The notes below the pieces were generated by a model. It was not told where the DNA came from, searched no databases, and saw nothing but the letters and a program-made list of their open reading frames with translations. Of a DNA stretch of 64,000 nucleotides, positions 56,163-64,000 are shown piece after piece. The translations under genes were made by a program, and so were the position numbers. Each line of letters starts with the position of its first letter. The first letter of the stretch is position 1. The stretch is taken from the NCBI RefSeq assembly GCF_026072635.1, contig NZ_AP023081.1:3778501-3842500 (forward strand). Direction: 5' to 3'. This DNA comes from Pseudomonas solani (lineage in GTDB: Bacteria > Pseudomonadota > Gammaproteobacteria > Pseudomonadales > Pseudomonadaceae).

Positions 56163-57253
56163 ATGCCTGTCACCCGCGCCGTGGTGGAAGCCACGCTTCG
56201 TCAGTTCACCGATCCCCACCTTGGCCAGGACCCGGTCAGCGCCGGCTGCCTACGCGAGGTCGACATCCAGGGCGGCAAGGTCCACGTACGCCTGGAGCTG
56301 GGCTATGCCGCCGGGCTGTTCAAGAGCGGCTGGGCGCAGATGCTGCAGATGGCCCTGGAGAACCAGGACGGCATCGATTCGGCCAAGGTCGAGGTCGATT
56401 GCGTGATCGAGCCGCACAAGGCCCAGGCCCAGGTGCCGGCCCTGGCCAACGTCAAGAACGTGATCGCCGTAGCCTCCGGCAAGGGCGGTGTGGGCAAGTC
56501 CACCACCGCCGCCAACCTGGCCCTGGCGCTGGCCCGCGAAGGCGCCCGCGTGGGCATCCTCGACGCCGATATCTATGGCCCCAGCCAGGGCATCATGTTC
56601 GGCATCGCCGAGGGCACCCGCCCGAGGTGCGTGACCAGAAGTTCTTCGTGCCGATCAAGTCCCACGGTGTGGAAGTCATGTCCATGGCCTTCCTCACCGA
56701 CGACAACACCCCGGTGGTGTGGCGCGGCCCGATGGTGTCCGGCGCGTTGATCCAGCTGATCACCCAGACCGCCTGGGACGACCTCGACTACCTGGTGGTG
56801 GACATGCCCCCGGGCACCGGCGACATCCAGCTGACCCTGGCGCAGAAGGTGCCGGTGGCCGGCAGCGTGATCGTCACCACCCCGCAGGACCTGGCCCTGC
56901 TGGACGCCAAGAAGGGCGTGGAGATGTTCCGCAAGGTCAACATCCCGGTGCTGGGCGTGGTGGAGAACATGGCGGTGCACATCTGCTCCAACTGCGGCCA
57001 TGCCGAGCACCTGTTCGGCGAAGGCGGCGGCGAGAAGCTGGCGACCCAGTACGGCGTCGAGCTGCTGGCTTCCCTGCCGCTGTCCATGGCCATCCGCATG
57101 CAGTCCGATGGCGGCAAGCCGACCACCGTCGCCGACCCGGAAAGCCAGATCGCCATGATCTACCAGGAAATGGCCCGCTGCGTCGGCGCGCGCATCGCGC
57201 AGTCCGGCATGGGCGCCGGTGCCATGCCGACCATCACCATCAGCGACGACTGA
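56163..57253 (+). pseudogene. mrp: Mrp/ApbC Fe-S cluster carrier ATPase, interrupted by a single-base frameshift
   Basis: The N-terminal MIP18-type domain (residues 1-85) and Walker A GKGGVGKSTTAANLA are in the frame from 56163; the rest (KSHGVEVMSMAF, VDMPPGTGDIQLTL, the CSNC pair that holds the cluster) is in another frame up to 57253. The switch is at about 56624: one extra G turns the text into EGTRPEVRDQKFF and gives about 363 residues, the expected length. Mrp loads [4Fe-4S] clusters onto target proteins. A sequencing or consensus error is more likely than a loss of this gene. Confidence 0.9.
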
Positions 57254-57273
57254 TGTCGCACGGCGGTGGGGGC

Positions 57274-58026
57274 TCAGTCGCCCCCGCCGCCGCCACACCC
57301 TCCGCCACATCCGCCTCCGCTGTCCCCGCCGCCGTCCGAACCGCCACCATCGCTCGATGAATCGCCGCTCTGATGGCTGCCGCTCGTGCCGCTGCCATCG
57401 CCGAAGTCGCTGGAGCCGTAGCCCGAGTCGGCGCCGACGAAGTCCCCGCCGCAGTAGATGACGCCACTGCCCGCGTCGCCGCTGTCGTTGCGGCGTACGC
57501 CCTGGCAGTCGGCCACATAGAGGAAGCCGCCGAGGATGCCCAGGCGGCTGTCCAGGTCGAACAGCAGCGGTACGCGGCCGGGCTTGCGCGGGTCGATGCG
57601 CTCCTGCTCGCAGGCGTACCACCAGCAGCGGCGCAGGCCGGCGTCGGCCTGGCGGGCGTTGCCCGAGAGGGTGCGTGCCGGGCGGTGGTGCAGGAAGCGG
57701 CCAAAAGCTTTCTGGCAGAAGTGCTTGTATTCGCGAGTGTCGAGGATGAAGGCGTGCCACAGGTCGTCCACTACCTGGGAGGGCATGGAGACGTAGCCGT
57801 AGCCGCTCTTCAGGTAGCAGAGGAAGTACTGGCGCAGGCCGGCGCTCACCAGCATGCAGTCTTCCAGGCTCAGTTGCGGGTGGCGCTTGCGCAGTTCATC
57901 GAACAGCCAGGGGGCCGGGCGGAACTCGCGGATGAAGCGTTCCCGGCCGATTGTGCGGCGGCGTTTGAAGAACGAGAAGGAAAAGACGGCGAAGAACAGG
58001 CCGGGAATGATCAGCCAGGGGGTCAT
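57274..58026 (-). CDS. Glycine-rich domain-containing protein with Gly/Cys tail
   Basis: A 250-residue protein. One N-terminal membrane helix (PWLIIPGLFFAVFSFSFF, residues 3-20) is followed by a basic patch (KRRR). Residues 85-115 read VVDDLWHAFILDTREYKHFC..FG.FLHH, a His/Asp/Cys pattern like that of glycine-rich-domain (GRDP-type) proteins. The last 55 residues are almost only Gly, Ser, Asp and Cys (GGGCGGGCGGGGGD). Function unknown. Start at 58026 is chosen because it begins the membrane helix. It is convergent with mrp. Confidence 0.72.
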   Translation of the reverse strand: MTPWLIIPGLFFAVFSFSFFKRRRTIGRERFIREFRPAPWLFDELRKRHPQLSLEDCMLVSAGLRQYFLCYLKSGYGYVSMPSQVVDDLWHAFILDTREYKHFCQKAFGRFLHHRPARTLSGNARQADAGLRRCWWYACEQERIDPRKPGRVPLLFDLDSRLGILGGFLYVADCQGVRRNDSGDAGSGVIYCGGDFVGADSGYGSSDFGDGSGTSGSHQSGDSSSDGGGSDGGGDSGGGCGGGCGGGGGD

Positions 58027-58201
58027 GGTGGGTCCTTTCTCCACAAGGGCGGGCCAACAGTGGCGCAGTCGGCGTCGCCGCCACAAGCCCCGCTCGGCGG
58101 CGCTGGGCGCCAGGCCACGCTACCGGTCGCTGCCCTTTGCCCGAAACGCCCGCGCCCGGTAAGATTCGCGATCATTTTTCACCTTCACAGGACCCCCCGC
58201 C

Positions 58202-58768
<567 letters not shown>

Positions 58769-58786
58769 TCCACCTGCGTTGCGACC

Positions 58787-58813
58787 AAAGCCGGGCCCAT
58801 GCCCGGCTTTTTC
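58787..58813 (+). terminator. Terminator after dcd
   Basis: AAAGCCGGGC / GCCCGGCTTT perfect 10-bp stem with CCAT loop, followed by more T. Confidence 0.92.
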
Positions 58814-58844
58814 ATGGCTCTGTCCAGTCAAAGGAACCTGACGA

Positions 58845-59393
58845 ATGAACCTGCTCAAATCCCTCCTGTTCACCCTCGGCCTGGGCGTTTGCTCGTTGTT
58901 GCAGGCTGCGGAACTCTCCGTGCTCAGCGGTACCGGGGCATTCGGCCTGCCGGCCAGCGCCACCCGCGCCCAGTTCGTCGAGCGCCTAGGCAAGCCCACG
59001 GCCGAGCTGCCCATGTACGGCAAGCGGCGCGGGCTGCTGTATGGCAATTCGATGATGCTGGTGTTCCTCGGTGACCGCCTGCGCGAAGTGCGCTGCTGGG
59101 AGCTGGGCGGCTACAACGACAGCCTGTTCCTCGGCTGGATGCAGGGCGTGGGCGAGCGTGGTGCGAATTGGCGTTTCAGCCTGGATGGCCAGGTGCGCCT
59201 GGGCCAGCGTCGCGAGCAGACCGCCCCGTGGCTGCAGGGGCTGGAAGGCACCGGCGACGAGCGCTCGGACCTGGTGGTCAAGAACGGCAGCGAGGTCTGG
59301 CTGGGCTATGGCTTCGAGCCGGAGTACCGCCAGGACGACGAAGAGCAGCCGGTTCTGGTCTCCATCACCGTGCACTTCAACGATCCGCGCTGA
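58845..59393 (+). CDS. Hypothetical secreted protein
   Basis: A 182-residue protein with a signal peptide (MNLLKSLLFTLGLGVCSLLQAAE, cleavage near 21). The mature part begins with a segment similar to BamE/SmpA-type folds (FGLPASATRAQFVERLGKPTAELP..), then a beta-rich region with many Trp and Gly. AAGGA precedes the start. I do not recognise a known family with confidence. It stands alone between dcd and a repeat. Confidence 0.78.
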   Translation: MNLLKSLLFTLGLGVCSLLQAAELSVLSGTGAFGLPASATRAQFVERLGKPTAELPMYGKRRGLLYGNSMMLVFLGDRLREVRCWELGGYNDSLFLGWMQGVGERGANWRFSLDGQVRLGQRREQTAPWLQGLEGTGDERSDLVVKNGSEVWLGYGFEPEYRQDDEEQPVLVSITVHFNDPR

Positions 59394-59403
59394 TAGGGCG
59401 CCC

Positions 59404-59456
59404 GTAGGAGCGAGCTCTGCTCGCGAAGCCTTTGACGGCTGAAGCCCGGGCTACGG
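59404..59456. repeat. Partial REP-like modules
   Basis: GTAGGAGCGAGCTCTGCTCG (59404-59423), the left arm of the 73-bp element, followed by a GGCTGAAGCCCGGGCTAC module (59438-59455). The right arm of the 73-bp element is missing. Confidence 0.75.
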
Positions 59457-59538
59457 GGCAGGGACGGAAATAGGCGGAATTCTTCGGCAATCGCGGGGCT
59501 CTACTGCTTGAAGCCACTGTGAACGCCGGAGGAACGCC

Positions 59539-59742
59539 ATGCGCTCCCAGATCATCCTCGAAGCCCTGACGCCCAGTGCCAGTGCACGGGTGGACGCCAT
59601 CCTCGCCCATAGCGACCCGTCGCGGGTGCTGCAACAGGTGCCAGGGCCGGGCGACCCGGAGGAGCCGGGTGAACCCACCCAGCCCCACGAACCGGGCGAG
59701 CCGACCCTTCCCGACCAGCCGCCGCCCGCTCCGGTGGTGTAG
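59539..59742 (+). CDS. Small proline-rich hypothetical protein
   Basis: A 67-residue protein with a good ribosome-binding site (GGAGG, 6 bases before the ATG). Residues 1-33 look like a helix (SQIILEALTPSASARVDAIL). Residues 34-67 are almost all Pro, Glu, Gly, Thr, with EPGEPTQPH and EPGEPTLPD as imperfect repeats. No signal peptide. Its stop is 4 bases from the end of the convergent nadE. Function unknown. Confidence 0.6.
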   Translation: MRSQIILEALTPSASARVDAILAHSDPSRVLQQVPGPGDPEEPGEPTQPHEPGEPTLPDQPPPAPVV

Positions 59743-59746
59743 CGCC

Positions 59747-60574
59747 TCAGGGCACCAGCGGCAGGTCGCGCTTGTGCTGGGTGGCGTCGTAGGTGCGCAC
59801 GATGATGTCGTAGGCCTCCTGGCGTACGCTTTCACCGTGCAGGAAGGCGTCGATCTCGGCGTAGCTGACGCCATGGGCCTCTTCGTCGGGCTTGCCGGGG
59901 CGCAGTTCCTCGAGGTCGGCGGTGGGCACCTTCTGCACCAGGTTGTCCGGCGCGCCCAGGTAGCGGGCGATGGCGCGCACCTGGTTCTTCACCAGGCCGC
60001 TCAGCGGGGCCAGGTCGCAGGCGCCGTCACCGAACTTGGTGAAGAAACCCATCACCGCCTCGGCGGCGTGGTCGGTGCCGATCACCAGGCCGTTGTTGGC
60101 GTTGGCGATGGCGAACTGCGCGACCATGCGGATACGTGCCTTGACGTTGCCGACCACGAAGTCGCGGCGGGCATCGCTCAGCGCCTGCAGGTGGGTCACC
60201 TGCTCACCGAGACCGGTCACGCTGGCGGCGATGTTCACCGTGTCCTCGACATCTGCGCGGATGAATTTCAGTGATTCCTGGGCGTCATGCTCATCGTGCT
60301 GGGTGTTGTGCGGCAGGCGCACGGCGATGAAGCGGTAGTCCGGGTCGCCGGTCTCGGCGCGCAGCTCTTCCACCGTCACCTGGGCCAGGCGGCCGGCGGT
60401 CAGCGAATCCACGCCACCGCTGATGCCCAGCACCAGTACCTTGAGCCGCGCGTTGCGCAGGCAGGTCTTGATGAAGGCCTTGCGCCGCTCGATCTCCGCC
60501 TGCAGGGCGGCTTCATCGGCGAAGGGGGGTACCACATCCAGGGCGGCGGCTATCTCTTTCTGGCGATTGCTCAT
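59747..60574 (-). CDS. nadE: Ammonia-dependent NAD synthetase
   Basis: A 275-residue enzyme that amidates nicotinic acid adenine dinucleotide to NAD. The P-loop-like LVLGISGGVDSLTAG binds ATP; GNVKARIRM and TDHAAEAVMGFFTKFGDG are NadE motifs. It lacks the glutaminase domain, so it uses free ammonia. It ends the pncA-pncB-nadE operon, 15 bases after pncB. Confidence 0.95.
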   Translation of the reverse strand: MSNRQKEIAAALDVVPPFADEAALQAEIERRKAFIKTCLRNARLKVLVLGISGGVDSLTAGRLAQVTVEELRAETGDPDYRFIAVRLPHNTQHDEHDAQESLKFIRADVEDTVNIAASVTGLGEQVTHLQALSDARRDFVVGNVKARIRMVAQFAIANANNGLVIGTDHAAEAVMGFFTKFGDGACDLAPLSGLVKNQVRAIARYLGAPDNLVQKVPTADLEELRPGKPDEEAHGVSYAEIDAFLHGESVRQEAYDIIVRTYDATQHKRDLPLVP

Positions 60575-60589
60575 GGCGGTTCCTTGGCG

Positions 60590-61795
60590 CTAGCGCGCGT
60601 CTGATACGCGGAATACATGTTTCAGGTAGGTGACGAAGTTCTCGTCGCGGCACTGGGTCTTGCCCGGGGTGTCGGAGATCTTCGCCACCGGCTGGCCGTT
60701 GCAGGCGGTCATCTTGATGACGATGTTCATGGGCTCGACGCCCGGGATGTCGCAGGTCAGGTTGGTACCGATACCGAAGCTGACGTGGATACGACCGTGC
60801 AGGGCGCGATACAGCTTCAGCGCCTTGGCCAGGTCGAGGCCGTCGGAGAATACGAGGGTCTTGGTCTGCGGGTCTATACCGAGCTTTTCATAGTGGCGGA
60901 TGCACTTCTCGGCCCATTCCAGCGGGTCGCCGGAGTCGTGGCGCAGGCCGTCGAAGAGCTTGGCGAAGTACAGGTCGAAGTCCTTGAGGAAGGCATCGGT
61001 GGTGATGCAGTCGGTCAGGGCGATCCCCAGCAGGCCGCGGTACTCGCGGACCCAGCAGTCCAGCGCGGCGATCTGGCTGTCGATCAGGCGCGGGCCCAGT
61101 TGCTGGTGGGACATCAGCCACTCGTGGGCCATGGTGCCGATGGGCTTGATGTCGAACTCGCGGGCCAGGTGCACGTTGCTGGTGCCGACGAAGCGCCCGG
61201 GGAAGTCGCGCTTGAGGATGTGCACCATCTCTTCCTGCACCCGGTAGGAGAAGCGCCGGCGGGTGCCGAAGTCGGCGATCTGGAAGCCTTCCAGCTCGCT
61301 GGCGCTGGCTTCGCCCTTGAGCCAGTCGAGCTTCTGGTAGAGGCGCTCGCTGGCCTGTTCGAGGATCACCTCGCGGTAGCGGTAGCGGTTGCGCACCTCG
61401 CTGACGATGGCCAGCAGCGGGATCTCGAAGAGGATCACGTGCAGCCAGGGGCCGCGCAGGCGGATGCACAGCTGGTCGTCCTCGATGCCGGCCTGGACGT
61501 AGCGCATGTTGAAGCGGAACAGGCTGAGGAAGCGGGTGAAGTCCGGCTTGATGAAGGGGATGCGCTCCAGGAAGGCCAACTGGTCGGCGGTGATGGAAAT
61601 CTCCGACAGGCGCTCGATCTGGTAGCGGATCTCCGCCAGGTAGGGGCGCAGGTCCTCGGCGTTGCGGCAGCGGAATTCCCACTCCACCTCGGCGTTGGGG
61701 TAGTTGTGCAGCACCGCCTGCATCATGGTCAGCTTGTAGAAATCGGTGTCCAGCAGGTTCTGCACGATGCGGTCGGAAAACACGCTCTCGGCCAT
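60590..61795 (-). CDS. pncB: Nicotinate phosphoribosyltransferase
   Basis: A 401-residue enzyme joining nicotinate and PRPP. LLDTDFYKLTMMQAV at the N-terminus, FQIADFGTRRRFS and GTSNVHLAREF (with the His that is phosphorylated) and FGIGTNLTCD are family signatures. AAGGAG of the pncA end is its ribosome site; the pncA stop is two bases upstream. It is the second step of NAD salvage. Confidence 0.95.
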   Translation of the reverse strand: MAESVFSDRIVQNLLDTDFYKLTMMQAVLHNYPNAEVEWEFRCRNAEDLRPYLAEIRYQIERLSEISITADQLAFLERIPFIKPDFTRFLSLFRFNMRYVQAGIEDDQLCIRLRGPWLHVILFEIPLLAIVSEVRNRYRYREVILEQASERLYQKLDWLKGEASASELEGFQIADFGTRRRFSYRVQEEMVHILKRDFPGRFVGTSNVHLAREFDIKPIGTMAHEWLMSHQQLGPRLIDSQIAALDCWVREYRGLLGIALTDCITTDAFLKDFDLYFAKLFDGLRHDSGDPLEWAEKCIRHYEKLGIDPQTKTLVFSDGLDLAKALKLYRALHGRIHVSFGIGTNLTCDIPGVEPMNIVIKMTACNGQPVAKISDTPGKTQCRDENFVTYLKHVFRVSDAR

Positions 61796-61797
61796 GA

Positions 61798-62445
61798 TCA
61801 GCTCTCCTTCTCGATGCTGTTCAGCAAGGCGTCCAGTTCGGCCTCGCTGGCGCACAGCGCGATTCCCAGTTCGTTCATCTGCAGCCGCGCGGCTTCGGCC
61901 GTGGCTTCGGCGATTGCCCGGCACGCCGGGAGGTAGACGATAACCGCAAAGCCGGCGCGGCGCAGTTGCAGCGCGGTGGTCTTCACGCAGTAGTCCAGGG
62001 CCAGGCCGCCCACCAGTACATGGCTGACGGCGTTCTGCCGGAGGAATTCGATCACCCCGGTGCTGCGGCGTTCCGCCAGGTCGTGGTAGCAGGCGCCGTA
62101 GGGGTGCAGGTCGGGCTCCACGCCTTTCCACACGAAGTAGTCGTAGTCCAGCGGCTGGGGCAGCTCGTCCAGCAGCTCGAAACCGGGGGTGCCCGGTACG
62201 CAGTGGCTGACCCAGGTGATGTCGGCGTTGGCCAGGGGCAGCGGTGCGAGCATCTCCGCGTGGCTGGGCACGACCCAGGCGGCCTGCGGGCTGTGGGCGT
62301 CCTTGCTGCCGATGCGCAGTTCGGCGCGGCGGGCCAGCAGGTTGAGGTGCGCTGCGATCTCGTCGCCGCCCGGAACCGGGAGTTCGGCGGGGCAGAGGGG
62401 GGTGAAGCCTTTCTGGGCGTCGACATCGAAGCTGGCGATTTTCAT
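61798..62445 (-). CDS. pncA: Nicotinamidase
   Basis: A 215-residue isochorismatase-fold hydrolase converting nicotinamide to nicotinate. ASFDVDAQKGF carries the catalytic Asp, SKDAHSP the Lys region and LALDYCVKTTAL the nucleophile Cys. It is the first gene of the minus-strand NAD salvage operon, and GAGGAA precedes the start at 62445. The probable NrtR operator lies 32 bases upstream. Confidence 0.94.
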   Translation of the reverse strand: MKIASFDVDAQKGFTPLCPAELPVPGGDEIAAHLNLLARRAELRIGSKDAHSPQAAWVVPSHAEMLAPLPLANADITWVSHCVPGTPGFELLDELPQPLDYDYFVWKGVEPDLHPYGACYHDLAERRSTGVIEFLRQNAVSHVLVGGLALDYCVKTTALQLRRAGFAVIVYLPACRAIAEATAEAARLQMNELGIALCASEAELDALLNSIEKES

Positions 62446-62476
62446 GGCTGCGTTCCTCGTTCGGTTGCGGCTGGCT

Positions 62477-62501
62477 ACATATTCCATCTCGTGTAATATG
62501 T
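62477..62501. promoter_or_regulatory. Probable NrtR operator
   Basis: ACATATT (62477-62483) and AATATGT (62495-62501) form a perfect 7-bp inverted repeat, with a further CA/TG pair inside. It lies between the divergent pncA and nadD2 genes; both operons belong to the known NrtR regulon of Pseudomonas. Confidence 0.75.
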
Positions 62502-62534
62502 CGTCAAGCACTCTTTGATCGCAGGAGGACAGCG

Positions 62535-63140
62535 ATGAGAAACAGTCGGCAGGATTTTCCCGATCCCAGCCTGCGGGCCTACCCGGCGGGCAGCGCGTCT
62601 CCGGCCCCGGTGCGCTTCCGCCTGGCGGTGTACGGCGGTGCCTTCGATCCGCCCCACCCGGGCCATGAAAGCGTGGTGCGCCGGGTATTGGAGTGCGCCG
62701 AGCAGGTGCTGCTGGTGCCGAGCCACCGCCACGCCCACGGCAAGCGCATGGTGGATTTCGCCCTGCGCTGCGCCTGGCTGGAGCGCCTGGCGACACGCAT
62801 CGACCCCGCGCGGGTGCGCTGCGACGCCATCGAGGCGCGGCTGGCCCCGGGCGCGACGGCGGTGTACAGCTACGACCTGTTGCAGGCCGTGGCGGGTGAG
62901 TACGGTGTGGTGCCGGGGGACATCGCCCTGGTCATAGGCGAGGACAACCTGCCCCAGGTGGCGGGCTTCCATCGCGGGGCGGAGCTGCGCGAGCGCTTCG
63001 GCCTGCTGGTGGCGGACGAGACGCTGCTGCTGCACAGTTCGGCCATCCGCCTGCACCTGCGCGAGGGCCTGGCGCTGCCGCCGGCCTGGTGCCTGCCGGA
63101 AGTGCAGGGTGAACTGGATATCTATAGGGAGCTGCAATGA
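62535..63140 (+). CDS. nadD2: Nicotinate-nucleotide adenylyltransferase-like protein (NadD2 type)
   Basis: A 201-residue nucleotidyltransferase: VYGGAFDPPHPGHESVV holds the HxGH motif, and LHSSAIRLHLREGL is the C-terminal phosphate-binding counterpart of ISxTxxR. It would adenylylate nicotinate mononucleotide, providing the step between PncB and NadE. AGGAGG precedes the start. Its stop overlaps the nrtR start (ATGA). A housekeeping nadD is expected elsewhere. Confidence 0.88.
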   Translation: MRNSRQDFPDPSLRAYPAGSASPAPVRFRLAVYGGAFDPPHPGHESVVRRVLECAEQVLLVPSHRHAHGKRMVDFALRCAWLERLATRIDPARVRCDAIEARLAPGATAVYSYDLLQAVAGEYGVVPGDIALVIGEDNLPQVAGFHRGAELRERFGLLVADETLLLHSSAIRLHLREGLALPPAWCLPEVQGELDIYRELQ

Positions 63141-63817
63141 GTTCTGCACAGGTACTGGCCAGCGTCGACATCGTCGCGCTGCGCCTGAACGAGGCCCAGG
63201 GGCTGGAGCTGCTGCTGATCCGCCGGGCCCAGGCGCCCTTCGAGGGCGAGTGGGCGCTGCCGGGCGTGCTGGTCAACGGCCGCTGCGACGACGCCGACCT
63301 GGACGCTGCCGCCACCCGGGCCCTGGCGGAGAAGGCACGGGTGCGCCCGCAGCACCTGGAACAGGTGGCCACCGTGGGCAATGCCCGGCGCGACCCGCGC
63401 GGCTGGTCGCTGTCGACCTTCTACCTCGCCCTGCTGGAGCCCGACACGCAACTGAGTGAAGCCGACCTGCGCTTCCTGCCGCTGGACGAGGCCTGCGGGT
63501 TGCCCTTCGACCATGACCAACTGGTGCGCCAGGCCCGCGAGCGGCTGGCCGGCAAGTCGGTCTACACCTCCCTGCCGCTGCACCTGCTGCCCCGGCGCTT
63601 CACCGTGACCGAGGCCCTGGGCGCCTTCCAGGCCTGCCTCGGCCAGGCGGTGCAGCACACCACCCTGCGCGGGCGCCTGGAGAAGATGAAGGGGCAGGGC
63701 TGGGTGCTGGATACCGGCGAGCACAACCACCCGAAGATGGGCCGCCCGCAGAAGGTGCTGGAGCACTGCCCGGCGGAAGGCGGCGTGTTCACCTTCGACC
63801 GCAGCGTGTTGTCCTGA
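63137..63817 (+). CDS. nrtR: NrtR transcriptional repressor of NAD metabolism
   Basis: A 226-residue protein with an N-terminal Nudix-type domain (residues 10-140) whose catalytic REXXEE segment is lost (ATRALAEKA), as expected for a sensor, and a C-terminal winged helix (LPRRFTVTEALGAFQACLG, HPKMGRPQKVL). It binds ADP-ribose and then leaves DNA. The arrangement with nadD2 and the divergent pncA-pncB-nadE operon matches PAO1 PA4916-PA4920 as I remember it. Confidence 0.93.
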   Translation: MSSAQVLASVDIVALRLNEAQGLELLLIRRAQAPFEGEWALPGVLVNGRCDDADLDAAATRALAEKARVRPQHLEQVATVGNARRDPRGWSLSTFYLALLEPDTQLSEADLRFLPLDEACGLPFDHDQLVRQARERLAGKSVYTSLPLHLLPRRFTVTEALGAFQACLGQAVQHTTLRGRLEKMKGQGWVLDTGEHNHPKMGRPQKVLEHCPAEGGVFTFDRSVLS

Positions 63818-63865
63818 CGGCATGGCGACGGCGAATTCCGGGCAAAAAAATAGGCGCCAACGTGG

Positions 63866-63914
63866 GCGCCAGGGAGCAATGAACAATGCATAGGTTCTGA
63901 GTGCTCCCTGGCGC
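63866..63914. other. Long perfect inverted repeat at the end of the window
   Basis: GCGCCAGGGAGCA (63866-63878) and TGCTCCCTGGCGC (63902-63914) pair without mismatch around a 23-base loop. It follows the nrtR stop by about 50 bases. A second GGCGCC palindrome overlaps its left edge. It may be a terminator-like or processing structure; the remainder of 63818-64000 has no gene. Confidence 0.6.
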
Positions 63915-64000
63915 GTAAGTTCAGAAAAACAGCAAAAAAGACGACATCCTGCGGCCATCCATAGGCCATCAAGCCAGGCGGCGTCAGCCGGGGAAGGCGG

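Overview
The window is a high-GC chromosomal segment from a Pseudomonas, probably close to the P. aeruginosa / P. resinovorans side of the genus. The evidence is Pseudomonas-type gene content (bfrB/bfd, rnt-pyrC-motY-argG-gloA, rnf-nth, an NrtR-controlled NAD salvage divergon, OprD-type porin, phosphatidylcholine synthase), Pseudomonas-style dispersed intergenic palindromes, and blocks whose order I remember from P. aeruginosa PAO1 (luxR/amidase/permease through metR; glp genes; argF through gloA; nth-rnf through metG-mrp-dcd; nrtR-nadD2-pncA-pncB-nadE). No tRNA, rRNA, CRISPR, prophage or insertion sequence was seen. Almost the whole window is ordinary chromosomal backbone.

Layout. 0-3.5 kb: edge of an RhlA-like acyltransferase (frameshifted), a cysteine-rich small protein coupled to rsuA, phosphatidylcholine synthase and a hypothetical protein. 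4-7.7 kb: a gamma-glutamylpolyamine synthetase / FAD oxidase pair and a small toxin-antitoxin module. 8-12.4 kb: a LuxR regulator divergent from a nitrilase-family amidase and an APC permease, then ada. 12.5-23 kb: an MFS transporter, a LysR regulator and a divergent tightly packed acyl-CoA catabolic operon (dehydrogenase, CoA-transferase, hydratase, hydroxyacyl-CoA dehydrogenase, thiolase, porin) of unknown substrate. 23-29 kb: metR, metE, glyA and a secreted hydrolase. 29-36 kb: glpD, glpR, ybaK, glpK, then a periplasmic binding protein followed by a membrane diguanylate cyclase. 36-47.4 kb: orphan ABC ATPase coupled to argF, a lipoprotein, a molybdopterin oxidoreductase, grxD, bacterioferritin and its ferredoxin, rnt-pyrC, motY, argG, gloA. 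48-58 kb: a 59-residue protein, nth, an rnf operon, a DUF4349-like lipoprotein, metG, mrp, a glycine-rich protein. 58-64 kb: dcd, two hypotheticals, and the NAD salvage divergon.

Regulation can be read in several places. Tandem ArgR half-sites with the expected 21-bp periodicity lie in front of both argF and argG. A near-perfect GlpR operator precedes glpD, a MetR-type box lies between metR and metE, a Fur-like box precedes bfd, and a strong inverted repeat (probable NrtR operator) sits in the nadD2/pncA divergent promoter.

The main oddities are these. (1) Four genes (rhlA-like, motY, the DUF4349-like lipoprotein, mrp) are each broken by what looks like one missing G/C base; restoring one base gives a normal reading frame in each, so consensus error is more likely than four pseudogenes. 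(2) The rnf operon has no rnfC, and RnfB carries a roughly 320-residue repetitive tail that looks like the C-terminal region of RnfC, so it may be an in-frame rnfB::rnfC fusion. (3) The molybdopterin oxidoreductase shows no Cys or Sec where the family usually ligates molybdenum. (4) The glyA upstream region is full of nested palindromes. I did not find a convincing wholly new system; the Rnf arrangement and the binding-protein/cyclase pair are the best candidates for follow-up.
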